Position numbers and translations under genes: made by a program. Below the pieces are notes generated by a model. The model saw only the letters and a list, made by a program, of their open reading frames with translations. It was not told the DNA's origin and did no database searches. From NCBI RefSeq assembly GCF_001637205.1, contig NZ_LVJH01000003.1:28089-92088 (forward strand): a stretch of 64,000 nt of DNA. Reading direction: 5' to 3'. Each line of letters begins with the position of its first letter. The first letter of the stretch is position 1. The DNA comes from Paenibacillus glacialis (lineage in GTDB: Bacteria; Bacillota; Bacilli; Paenibacillales; Paenibacillaceae). Of this stretch, positions 18,814-26,610 are shown piece by piece.

Positions 18814-18836
18814 AATGATATGACGGGAGAATTTCA

Positions 18837-19253
18837 TTGAAGAAATACATTTCACAAAATGAATTAGATCATTTTAGTTTTCATGATTGTGTAATTGATA
18901 CAATTAATATTATGAATAATGAAATTATAATGGTATTAGAATCAATAGATGTTTTAGCGGAACATTCGTTGAATCCTTATGATGTTGCTAAGAATACAGA
19001 TGCATGTACGATTAGATTTATAAATGTTGAGCAACACCGAGCTAAGATATATAAGGACAACTATGAAAGTGTCTTGCCATTAGTAGAAATGAATGATTCT
19101 GAAATTTTGAAATTTGATTATAAGAAAGTTAATAGAACAAATGAGTATATTATATTTGGTAGTGCCTCAAGTAAATATAATAATAATTTCTCGGAAATTA
19201 TTATTATAGCGGAGAATGTAGAGCTAGGTTGGAACAAGTATGAGGACGATTAA
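18837..19253 (+). CDS. Cassette 1 protein, 138 aa, unknown
   Basis: The start is TTG (LKKYISQNELDHFSFHDC), with GACGGGAG upstream. The N-terminal FSFHDCVIDTINIMNNEI pattern resembles small uncharacterised or immunity-type proteins I have seen in Firmicutes, but no family can be named. It is soluble, without signal or transmembrane segment, and AT-rich. It is the only gene between the boundary core at 18797 and the first attC-like site, and it lies on the same strand as all other cassette genes. Confidence 0.6.
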   Translation: MKKYISQNELDHFSFHDCVIDTINIMNNEIIMVLESIDVLAEHSLNPYDVAKNTDACTIRFINVEQHRAKIYKDNYESVLPLVEMNDSEILKFDYKKVNRTNEYIIFGSASSKYNNNFSEIIIIAENVELGWNKYEDD

Positions 19254-19321
19254 TGGTTCGTAGGGTGGCCAGATACATGTGAAAAATAATATCTATGAGG
19301 GTATTTCAAAGAAGAAGCTCC

Positions 19322-19474
19322 TTCAGATAACATAATATTTACGCTGCGGGCCTACGGCCCTTGATCTGCCAGATGTATTCTCATAGAAGAGGGTTCAGGC
19401 AGATACATTCACTCCCCTAAGATAAGAGCTATCTAAGGGGAGCGGACGTCGTAAATATACAAACGTTATCTGAA
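19322..19474 (+). repeat. attC-like site A
   Basis: The outer box is TTCAGATAAC and the far end is GTTATCTGAA. The inner L''/L' pair is TATTTACG / CGTAAATA. Between them lie GCGGGCCTACGGCCC (a hairpin) and an ACTCCCCTAAG ... CTAAGGGGAG stem. The site is 153 nt long. Confidence 0.8.
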
Positions 19475-19518
19475 ACCACCCAAACCCATATAAAACCTTA
19501 ACAAGGATGTGAGTAACT

Positions 19519-19854
19519 TTGAACTCCAAAACCTACATTGAAATAATTAGGACGTCTCAATATACAAATATGTTGAGGAACTTTGAAGTAATTATTGATG
19601 ATTTTCATATGGGAAAGATCGAAGACGGGGGTAAATTAAGAATAGAAGTAACTCCTGGAGAGCACGAGGTATATTTGAAGATTGATTGGTGTAGAAGCAA
19701 TAAACTTCGGATTAGTTTAAATGAGAATGAACATATAGTGTTTAATTGTGGGTGTCCCATTCGTGGATGGAACTTGTTAAATCTGTTTATTATGCCTTAC
19801 TATATTTTCTTCAATAAGAACAAATATTTATGCATTAATAGGATCGATGAGTAG
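19519..19854 (+). CDS. Cassette 2 protein, 111 aa, unknown
   Basis: The TTG start has AAGGATG upstream. The sequence EVIIDDFHMGKIEDGGKLRIEVTPGEHEVYLKIDWCRSN has the rhythm of a PEGA-like or carboxypeptidase-regulatory small beta domain (a G-x-x-E-V turn and two short strands). A hydrophobic stretch around residues 84-97 could be a membrane contact. It sits alone between attC-like sites A and B. No function can be assigned. Confidence 0.6.
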   Translation: MNSKTYIEIIRTSQYTNMLRNFEVIIDDFHMGKIEDGGKLRIEVTPGEHEVYLKIDWCRSNKLRISLNENEHIVFNCGCPIRGWNLLNLFIMPYYIFFNKNKYLCINRIDE

Positions 19855-19880
19855 GTATTTTCAATGAAGAGGTGGCATCA

Positions 19881-20042
19881 GATAACACCGTATCTACGCT
19901 GCGGGCCGTTCGGCCCTTGGTTCGCAAGAAGAGATATACTGAGAAGCGGAATCAGCTCACAACCCTGAGAGGCTAAGTCCGTCGGACTCGGTCACGTTGC
20001 TCCCTTAAGCCTCTCGGGTTCGTAGATACAAGAACGTTATCG
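19881..20042 (+). repeat. attC-like site B
   Basis: R'' is AGATAAC (preceded by CATC), L''/L' is GTATCTACG / CGTAGATAC (9-bp perfect) and R' is GTTATCG. Internal hairpins are GCGGGCCGTTCGGCCC and CTGAGAGGCTAAG ... CTTAAGCCTCTCGG. The ten bases before R'' (GTGGCATC region) pair with the beginning of cassette 2 at 19465. Confidence 0.8.
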
Positions 20043-20110
20043 AAAATCAATGCAAAATTAAAAGATCGATTCTAAACATGCGGACAGAATTGTCACGGAG
20101 GAATAAATAC

Positions 20111-20413
20111 ATGAAAACGGATGGGTGGATTCCTCTCGAAGAATTAAATGATAGTCAATATATTTGGGCAGGGACGAAAGTTAGATTGTATGGTGTCGGT
20201 CTAAATGTGAAGGATAAGGCTGAAGACTATTATGATTACTTATTATCATATATCTATGATAATAATGAATACTTACAATTAACTAACCTATCTCATGGCG
20301 AAGCAGGGAATATTATCTGTGTCATAAAAAAGGATCAACCAAACCAATATTCATTAGGTAGAACTCTAAAGGAAATGATGGGAATTAAAGATACTTATGT
20401 ATTGTTTGAGTAA
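20111..20413 (+). CDS. Cassette 3 protein, 100 aa, unknown
   Basis: The ATG at 20111 follows CACGGAGGAATAAATAC, a strong ribosome site; the earlier in-frame ATG at 20078 has none. The product MKTDGWIPLEELNDSQ is a small acidic, soluble protein of mixed alpha/beta character with no recognised domain. Its cassette is the one whose downstream attC-like site was split by the IS110 element. Confidence 0.6.
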   Translation: MKTDGWIPLEELNDSQYIWAGTKVRLYGVGLNVKDKAEDYYDYLLSYIYDNNEYLQLTNLSHGEAGNIICVIKKDQPNQYSLGRTLKEMMGIKDTYVLFE

Positions 20414-20457
20414 GCAACTGTTCAACTAAAGGGAAAAGTTAGTATATTCGAGGAAGG

Positions 20458-20473
20458 CACTGACATCCGATAA
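20458..20473 (+). repeat. Left fragment of attC-like site C, split by IS110
   Basis: CACTGACATCCGATAA is the R'' side; its complement matches the start of cassette 3 (GTTATCGAAAATCAATGC at 20036), with mismatches at the usual two bulge positions. The rest of the site lies after the IS element at 22038. Confidence 0.7.
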
Positions 20474-20594
20474 ACCAGCTAATCAAAGTCAACTCTATCA
20501 TGAAAAATATTTTTGTTAGGCACTAGAATGACATACTTAAACAAACCTACCCACTAGAGCAAGTTTTATTGGAAGTTAATTTCCAATTACGGGG

Positions 20595-21802
20595 TTAACC
20601 ACATTTAAAAGCTTGATCAGACTTCCACATTCCAAAAATGATGCGTAAAAGCTTGTGAGAAGTAGCAACAATTGCGACTTTAGCAGGTTTGCCTTGGGCA
20701 CGTTTTTGCTGATAAAATTGAAAGAGAATCGAATTTCTTGGGCCATGAATTTGCTTGGAAATAGCGCAAACGGTAGCCTGGTAAAGAGCTGTTCGAAGGT
20801 ATGAAGAGCCCCGTTTAGAAATTCGATTCTTCTTGGATTTGAAGGTTCCTGATTCGTGAACAGCTGAGTCTAGCCCTGCAAAAGCTGTTAGCTGTTTAAC
20901 GGATGGGAACCTTTTTATATCTCCGATTTCAGCGATCAGCATAGCAGCTGTTAGTGGTCCGACACCCGGAATCGTTCGAAGTAAATGATAGGTATCAATA
21001 GATTCAGCCATCGATTGCATGGTTTCCAAGAGATCATTCATACAGTCCTGATAGGTCTTAAGCAGTTGAATATAGTGCCTGAGAACAATTTTCTGGGCCT
21101 AATGGCATGAAGATCAGGGAGACTATTGTTAGCAATGTTAAGCAGTTCTTCTAGTTTGGATTCATTCCAAACTCGACCTCTACGATTGGAAAGGAGTACC
21201 GAAATGATCTCCTCATGATCTGCATCTAAGAGCTCTTTTGGAGTCGGATAGCGAGATAATAATTCAAGAGAAGTACGGTTGCAGACTTTGTGAAATGCCT
21301 TGTCGTACCCTGGGAAAAGAAGATCAAGAACAGCGCGAAAATGAAGCTGTGTCTCGCCATACAGGCCAGTCCAATGCTGATATTGGCGACAAATGACACG
21401 AAGCTGTTGAACAGGATCGCTTAGCTCTATTTGAGGCTGAGGAGATTGTAAGTAAAAGACTTGAGCAATGCGAATGGCATCGATAGGGTCTGTTTTTACC
21501 TTCCGAACAGCTTTTTGTTTCAGTTGATGGGTGAGTAACGGATTCAGAACAATGACGGAATAACCATACGAAGAAAAGAAAGAAGCGATAGGTTTGGAAT
21601 AGTTGCCCGTGGCTTCTAAAACAACATGTGGATCATGACCTGTGGCTTCCTTCAACTGCTCCAAGATAGCTAGAAGTTGATGAAGCCCATCATTGGAATG
21701 TGAGAATGGAAAAGGTTTGTACATACATTCATGGTAGGAAAGAAAAGCAGCAGCAACACTCTTACCTTTAGCAACATCAATACTTAGAACAGGTAGATTC
21801 AT
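20595..21802 (-). pseudogene. IS110-family transposase, frameshifted
   Basis: The N-terminal part (from 21802) has the DEDD RuvC-like fold: LSIDVAKGKS, VVLEATGNYSK and KVKTDPIDAIRIA. The C-terminal part (from 21041 down) has the Transposase_20 region LRTIPGVGPLTAAML and the serine motif ISKRGSSYLR. The two parts are in different frames; the second frame reads back as KIVLRHYIQLLKTYQDCMND, continuous with the first part around 21085-21105. A single-base indel explains this. IS110 elements are not known to use frameshifting, so this copy is probably inactive. Confidence 0.85.
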
Positions 21803-21805
21803 ATA

Positions 21806-22037
21806 ACCTCCTTAATTTCACTGGGGCCAGCACTTTCGCTCTCCACAGGTTGGCACGGTGATTCGGGTTCTAGGACCCAACCAGCTGAATCGGGGTATGA
21901 ACAAAAGGCGAGGGCTTACAACACTTTATACGACGGGATCTGTGTCCCAACAAAACATACGTTTTTCAGCCCAGTGTTTTCTCCAGTATAAAGAAAAAGT
22001 CCATCCCCGAACCAGTCGGGTATGAACTGAGAATACC
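21806..22037 (-). ncRNA. Candidate bridge-RNA region of the IS110 element
   Basis: The leader upstream of the transposase is rich in short stems: CCCGATTCAGC with the later CCGAATCACCG, GGTTGGGTCCTAGAACCC, and CTCGCCTTTTG. IS110-group elements encode a bridge RNA here that pairs with donor and target DNA. I could not identify the target-pairing loops by eye, so the exact ends and activity are unproven. Confidence 0.4.
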
Positions 22038-22195
22038 AACATTACATTTCTGCGTCGTCGCTGACGCTCCTTGGTCGCCAAGAGAAATATCGAAGAGGTT
22101 AATTCAGGCGACACATTCGACCGGCTAAGTCTGACGACCCGGTGCTACGCACCTTAAGCCGCTCGAACGTCAGAAATGTGGGTACGTTATCCGAA
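22038..22195 (+). repeat. attC-like site C, right portion
   Basis: It resumes AAC, then L'' ACATTTCTG pairing with L' CAGAAATGT, with R' GTTATCC at 22186. The conserved centre TTGGTCGCCAAGAG, CAGGCGACACATTC and CGGCTAAG ... CTTAAGCCG is present. Confidence 0.75.
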
Positions 22196-22284
22196 ACCTC
22201 TGAAAAATTGTAGTTAAGTAAACTCACAGAAGAAAATCAATTAAGACCAACAAACAAAAAAACTTAGAGGGAATGACTATTATA

Positions 22285-22626
22285 ATGAATAAGAAAGCTA
22301 TAATTATAGTAATCATAATAACTATTTTAGTAGTAACGCCGATAGTTTATGTTCAGGCAAATAAAATAATATATGCAAATAGAGTAACTAACTATCTATT
22401 AGAAGAACAAAAATATAGTAGAGAAGAAATAGAATCCGTTGAAGGAGTATGGGGTATTAAATTACCGTCATTTTTTTCGGTAGTCACTTTTAAAGATGAG
22501 CCCTATGTTGAATATATATATTTTGCACATAACGAAGTATTGCAGTTTGGTTACAGATTGACAGAAGAGGGAAAGGAAGAAGGTATTACAGAATCTGATT
22601 TGAAATATTATGATCCATTCGAATAG
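22285..22626 (+). CDS. Cassette 4 protein, small membrane protein (DUF3139-like)
   Basis: The N-terminal helix MNKKAIIIVIIITILVV is a membrane anchor or uncleaved signal. About 90 extracellular residues follow, including YLLEEQKYSREEIESVEGV and FKDEPYVEYIYFAHNEVLQFGY. That is the pattern I associate with the DUF3139 family of small Bacilli proteins. AGAGGG lies one base from an ATG at 22273 and 13 from the ATG at 22285; neither spacing is ideal, and I prefer the second. It is followed directly by attC-like site E. Confidence 0.6.
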   Translation: MNKKAIIIVIIITILVVTPIVYVQANKIIYANRVTNYLLEEQKYSREEIESVEGVWGIKLPSFFSVVTFKDEPYVEYIYFAHNEVLQFGYRLTEEGKEEGITESDLKYYDPFE

Positions 22627-22655
22627 ATTAATGTATTTCGAAGAGGACCGAGGCA

Positions 22656-22820
22656 TCGGATAATAAAGTTTTTCAGCATCGTCGCTACCGCTCCTTGGTC
22701 GCCAAGAGGAATTTTCAGAGAAGTAGAATCAGGCGACACATCCAACCGGCTAAGTGGCGAAGCCACCGGATCTGTGGTCCTTAAGCCGATTGGACGTCAG
22801 AAATACACAACGTTAAGCGA
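22656..22820 (+). repeat. attC-like site E
   Basis: R'' is CGGATAAT (expected CGGATAAC from the cassette 4 start GTTATCCG; one change) and R' is GTTAAGC. The conserved centre TTGGTCGCCAAGAGGAATTT, CAGGCGACACATCCAACCGG and CTTAAGCCGATTGGACGTCA is present. Confidence 0.8.
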
Positions 22821-23016
22821 AAGCACTTGGAAAAAGTAAAATGAGCAAGCAATAATGAATGAAAAGAAAAATATGTTTAAGAGCATGCAAGAGAAGTGAA
22901 TCAACGAGGCTAAGCCTCCAGTACTTAAAAGAAGAAATAGCAATAAAAAAGAGTAGAACTAATAATAATCTTTGTCATTCATCGGGTTGATGACTAGAGA
23001 GAAAGAAGGAATGCAT

Positions 23017-23811
23017 ATGGGGCTTGATGCATATGTGAACTGTAATTGCATGAAAGAGGGAAAAGTTAAGTCTCCTCCCTTTGATATCGGCTTGCTGGAA
23101 TGGACGGACGAGGGGATCGATTTATCGGACTCTACGGATGACGGAACTTACCATCTTTTTTTGAAATGGCGAGAACATGCCTGTGAGCATGAGGATTTTT
23201 ACTACTACTATAATCGGGTCGCCAATATCGCTGGAGGGAACTTCTTTTTTGGAGTGATGGAGCGACTGGGACAGGAGAATTTTCCGTTATTAAATTCGAT
23301 ATGGGGGAATCCTCTTTCCGCCAGCCAGGCAGGCAAGGCTCTGAAGGAGCTGGATATTCTGGAATCCAGGGTAAGCGAACTCCAAGGAATTTTTCTTCTG
23401 GAATCTAAATCACAGGAGGAATATGCGAAGGCTCTGCCTGGCGACGACAGGTGGTTCTACTCCTCTGGAATTGAGTTTACTTATCGGCTGAATGACAGTG
23501 GATTCCGTATCGTAAACCAGAACAACTTAGAACTATTTCGGTCGATGGAATTCACGCAGGAGGTGGTCTGTTTGGAGAAAGATAGTCGAGTAGACCGGCT
23601 GGTGTGGTTTTGCGATTCTGAGACGGGAGGCGTTCATAAGTCAACTCATCCGTTGAGCAAAAAGATCTGGGGAGTCGAGGAACTCTATTATCCAATCTCT
23701 CTGCAAGTCGTTACAAGGGAGCTTAAATGCTCTGATCTTCCCTCAGCAGGAGTATTAAGGAAGTTGTTTGAGGCCTCCATTCAGACGGGTAATTCGATCA
23801 TCTGGGCGTGA
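23017..23811 (+). CDS. Cassette 5 protein, about 265 aa, unknown
   Basis: The ATG at 23017 follows AGAAGGAATGCAT; the product begins MGLDAYVNCNCMKEGK. It is soluble, with a Cys-x-Cys motif near the N-terminus and aromatic-rich segments (HACEHEDFYYYYNRVANI). I recall similar MGLDxxV-start proteins annotated only as hypothetical. It has visibly higher G+C and different codon use from the AT-rich neighbouring cassette genes, which suggests a separate source. It is the longest cassette, with 340 nt between the stop and the next attC-like site. Confidence 0.65.
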   Translation: MGLDAYVNCNCMKEGKVKSPPFDIGLLEWTDEGIDLSDSTDDGTYHLFLKWREHACEHEDFYYYYNRVANIAGGNFFFGVMERLGQENFPLLNSIWGNPLSASQAGKALKELDILESRVSELQGIFLLESKSQEEYAKALPGDDRWFYSSGIEFTYRLNDSGFRIVNQNNLELFRSMEFTQEVVCLEKDSRVDRLVWFCDSETGGVHKSTHPLSKKIWGVEELYYPISLQVVTRELKCSDLPSAGVLRKLFEASIQTGNSIIWA

Positions 23812-24147
23812 GCTACAGGCGGATCGAATCATAGTAGAACAAAAAATTATCTGAGGTAGTCGATTCGAGACAATACAGCCACAGGCAAAGGACATATTGG
23901 AAGTGATTCATGGAACTTGGTGAATCGCTGAAGATCATATTCACGCTGTGATCGTTAAGCCGATCCTGAAGAGACATTTAAGTTCAAATAGTCAAAAGTT
24001 TGAAAGAGCATACCGTGGAAGGGAATTCAAAGTGCAAAAGCCTCCGATATATTTAGAGTAGAGATATTTTTTAGTTCAAGAGACACTAAGTTCAGGAGAG
24101 AATAAGGTCAAGAACGAATATGGGATTACCCAATGAAGTCGGTGCCA
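23812..24147. other. Long 3' region of cassette 5 with possible coding remnants
   Basis: No intact gene is seen. One frame reads IAEDHIHAVIVKPILKRHLSS and onward through QKFERAYRGREF to a stop near 24060, and looks like the tail of a decayed open frame without a start. This suggests that cassette 5 once held a second gene or is a fusion of two cassettes. Confidence 0.35.
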
Positions 24148-24317
24148 TCGCTTAACACTATATTCCCGCGGCGGACCCTACCGGGTCCTTGGTCGCCAAG
24201 AGGAATTTCAGGGAAGTGGATTCATGCGACACACCTACAGCCCTAAGTGGCGAAGCCATCCGGTCGTATCCGCTCCCTTAAGGGCTTCGGCGTCGGGAAT
24301 ATAAAACGTTAGATGAA
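24148..24317 (+). repeat. attC-like site F
   Basis: This is the best match to the integron consensus: R'' GCTTAAC (RYYYAAC), R' GTTAGAT (GTTRRRY) and L''/L' TATATTCCCG / CGGGAATATA (10-bp perfect). TCGCTTAAC is the exact complement of the cassette 5 start GTTAAGCGA at 22812. The centre is TTGGTCGCCAAGAGGAATTT and ATGCGACACACC. Confidence 0.85.
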
Positions 24318-24356
24318 ATTATTGGGGATGTTAAACCTTAAAAATAGAGAAGGGCG

Positions 24357-24452
24357 GTGAAAACCATATTAGTTGAGATAGATTGCTATCCCAATCGAAT
24401 GGTCCTTCGTTCAGAGAAAGGTAGTGAAAGAGAACTGAGAGATATGATCTAA
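24357..24452 (+). CDS. Possible 31-residue peptide at the start of cassette 6
   Basis: GTG with GAAGGGCG just upstream opens MKTILVEIDCYPNRMVLRSE, ending before the membrane gene. It may be a truncated remnant or a leader peptide. Evidence is limited to the start region and the reading frame. Confidence 0.25.
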   Translation: MKTILVEIDCYPNRMVLRSEKGSERELRDMI

Positions 24453-24497
24453 AATTTTCTATAGAATAATAAATTTCAAAAGAAAGGGGGGTTAATT

Positions 24498-24833
24498 ATG
24501 AATGCAATCGCTGTATTTGTGATGATACTCATTGTACTTCAGTACGCATTGTGCAAAGTAATATTAACGTCTGATCGTAAAATTAGCGAGACTGAAGTTG
24601 GTAAAGTCTATAATGGGATTTTAATTATTTTAGTAATACTTTTGATCGCTTCTATATTTTCAACACCAAGGGATGAGCCAAATCTAATTTTTGCTTTTTT
24701 GATCACATTCATGTGTGCTTATCGTGCCTTCATGGAATGGAAATATAATAAAGAGTCAAAAGGTTATATCGTTGAATTAGCTTTATTTATCGCTTCTATT
24801 TTATTTACTATTATTATTTTAGTTGTTGGCTAA
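24498..24833 (+). CDS. Cassette 6 protein, small integral membrane protein, 111 aa
   Basis: AGAAAGGGGGG stands before the ATG. Four hydrophobic segments are visible (residues about 2-20, 37-54, 60-77, 90-110) with short charged loops (TSDRKISETEVGK). No family is recognised. It is a predicted inner-membrane protein on the same strand as the other cassette genes. The 190 nt after it, before site G, contain short in-frame fragments (AIENEGLSFVDFRFIIK; ELEIIAGKFTEVNNFI) that look like decayed coding DNA. Confidence 0.6.
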   Translation: MNAIAVFVMILIVLQYALCKVILTSDRKISETEVGKVYNGILIILVILLIASIFSTPRDEPNLIFAFLITFMCAYRAFMEWKYNKESKGYIVELALFIASILFTIIILVVG

Positions 24834-25024
24834 TGTATTAATTTAAGAGCCATTGAGAATGAAGGTTTATCATTTGTGGACTTCAGATTCATCATAAAGT
24901 GATAAAAAAAGTAGGAATACGAATTGATGTCGTGATCAATAAAGACACAGATAAAGACTAAATTTATAATCCGTATAACTAAAGAATTAGAGATAATTGC
25001 GGGAAAATTCACAGAAGTCAATAA

Positions 25025-25195
25025 CTTCATCTAACATTTCATTACCACGGCGGTCGCTACGCTCCCTTGGTCACCAAGAGGAAGTCTCGTCGAAGTGATT
25101 TCAGGTGACACATCCAACCAGCTAAGTGGCGAAGCCACCCGGACCTACGATCCTTAAGCCGTTTGGACGTCGGTAATGCGCGAACGTTATCGGAA
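25025..25195 (+). repeat. attC-like site G
   Basis: R'' is ATCTAAC, L''/L' CATTACC / GGTAATG and R' GTTATCG. CAATAACTTCATCTAAC is complementary at 16 of 17 positions to the start of cassette 6 (GTTAGATGAAATTATTG at 24308). Confidence 0.85.
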
Positions 25196-25223
25196 ATTAT
25201 TGCAAATATAAGGAGAATAAATT

Positions 25224-25697
25224 ATGGGTACCATGACCCTTAAACGTTTTAATGGAACTGAGAGATTTAAACTATTAGAATCAAGAGCTTATGTTGTTCG
25301 TAGAAATGACGAAACAATAATGATGTGGTTTGAAACTGAGACAGACCCTCAAGCTATTATGTCGGTTGAAGATACTGCTAAATTTGCAATGAATCCAAAT
25401 GCTGAAGTTACAATATATCTTGATAAGTTAGTACTCAAAGAATTTGGGACTAGATTGTTTGAACTCTCGCAAGGATATAACGAAGAAAATAAGGATCTGG
25501 ATGCTAGATTGTATTATTTTGAGCATCAAGATGTAGACGAAAACTTAATGAAATTGGAATATAGAGGTAATGGGGTCTTCTTTCTTCAGTGGAGTGGAAC
25601 AACGACAGATATTAGTTATTATGATGATAGTAAACCGAAGACGAACCTTGAAATAGAAGGGGAGTTTTTCTTAGAGGAATACACATCTTGGGAATGA
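25224..25697 (+). CDS. Cassette 7 protein, 157 aa, unknown
   Basis: AAGGAG is followed by ATG at good spacing. The product is soluble, acidic and beta-rich (YVVRRNDETIMMWFETETDP; LEIEGEFFLEEYTSWE). There is no signal or transmembrane segment. The style resembles small immunity proteins, but I cannot assign it to a family. It is the only gene between sites G and H. Confidence 0.6.
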   Translation: MGTMTLKRFNGTERFKLLESRAYVVRRNDETIMMWFETETDPQAIMSVEDTAKFAMNPNAEVTIYLDKLVLKEFGTRLFELSQGYNEENKDLDARLYYFEHQDVDENLMKLEYRGNGVFFLQWSGTTTDISYYDDSKPKTNLEIEGEFFLEEYTSWE

Positions 25698-25738
25698 TAT
25701 CACTGATTCATTTGATAGTAATAGATGGTGGTAATAAC

Positions 25739-25904
25739 ATCCGATAACAAAGCATTCCTACATCGTCGCGTTCGCTCCTCGGTCTCCAAGAGGAATTTCA
25801 AAGAAGTTAATTCAGGCGACACATCCACCCGGCTAAGTGGCAGAGCCATACAGACCTTTGGTCTTAAGCCGTTCGGACGTCAGGAATGCGCAACGTTAGA
25901 TGAA
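25739..25904 (+). repeat. attC-like site H
   Basis: R'' is CCGATAAC, L''/L' GCATTCCT / AGGAATGC and R' GTTAGAT. AATAACATCCGATAAC complements the start of cassette 7 (GTTATCGGAAATTATT at 25186) except at the two-base bulge. Confidence 0.85.
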
Positions 25905-25944
25905 ATGGCTAAATATTCTTAAATTAAATATTCGAAGGAGACTT

Positions 25945-26439
25945 ATGATAAAAGAAAAATTGGCTAAATCATTGATAAAATTTCTTAATTTTATTTTGAA
26001 AATGGATATGTTATTACCTGGTGGATTGGGGCTAGGCCCTAAAATGCCGGATGAGATGTATAAAAGACTAGCTAAAGAATTCTTCAATAGGGATGTTGAA
26101 CTAGAGAATAAAATTGAAAAAGCAATTGACTCTATTCAGAAATCTTCAACATTATTAAGTGAATTGGAAGGTATATTAAATGAAAAAAGCAAGAAACTAC
26201 AAGAGATAAAGTTAGAAATCGAGAAACAAACAAAAATGTCTGAAGAATACCAAAAGTTAGTTGAAATTAATCGTTTTGGTGCTGAACCTATTTTAAATAG
26301 TATTAAGAGTACAGTTAATGAAGGTAAGAGTTCGGAAAGAGTTATTAATATCGTAATAAGTATGGTCTCGGGAGCATTATTCTTTATTTTAGGTATTTTT
26401 TGGAAAGATATAATGATTTTCTTTAAGAATATTTTCTAG
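25945..26439 (+). CDS. Cassette 8 protein, coiled coil with C-terminal membrane anchor
   Basis: The ATG at 25945 follows GAAGGAG; an upstream in-frame ATG overlaps the R' of site H and has no ribosome site. The roughly 164-residue product has an amphipathic start, a Gly/Pro turn (LLPGGLGLGPKMP), a long coiled coil (about residues 50-125) and one C-terminal transmembrane helix (about 137-160). Tail-anchored coiled-coil proteins of this shape are common in phage-defence and membrane-stress loci, but nothing specific identifies this one. Confidence 0.6.
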   Translation: MIKEKLAKSLIKFLNFILKMDMLLPGGLGLGPKMPDEMYKRLAKEFFNRDVELENKIEKAIDSIQKSSTLLSELEGILNEKSKKLQEIKLEIEKQTKMSEEYQKLVEINRFGAEPILNSIKSTVNEGKSSERVINIVISMVSGALFFILGIFWKDIMIFFKNIF

Positions 26440-26459
26440 ATAATTCATGGGAGTTAGCC

Positions 26460-26610
26460 ACATCATCTAACACAGCATTCCTACTGCGGGCATTCGCCCT
26501 TGATCGCTAAGAAGGATTTCGAAGAAGTATATTCATGCGATACATTCAACCAGCTAAGTGACGACCCGTTCCCTTCGGTCACTTAAGCTGCTTGAACGTC
26601 AGGAATGCAT
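26460..26610 (+). repeat. attC-like site I, lacking its R' end
   Basis: R'' ATCTAAC and L''/L' GCATTCCT / AGGAATGC are intact. TTAGCCACATCATCTAAC complements the start of cassette 8 except at the bulge. After L' the sequence passes straight into the next gene (CATATGACTTC) with no GTTRRRY, so the 3' core and the 5' arm of cassette 9 are missing. Confidence 0.75.

Larger units (their letters stand above)
20474..22037 (-). mobile_element. IS110-family insertion sequence inserted in an attC-like site
   Basis: The limits are inferred from the broken repeat: the left flank ends CCGATAA and the right flank resumes AACATTACATTTCTG, with AA shared, giving about 1.56 kb. There are no long terminal inverted repeats, as usual for IS110. 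The transposase is on the minus strand with about 235 nt of noncoding DNA upstream and 120 nt downstream, the layout of the IS110 group. Insertion inside the R'' core of a structured recombination site parallels the known attC-targeting members of the IS110/IS1111 family. Confidence 0.75.
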
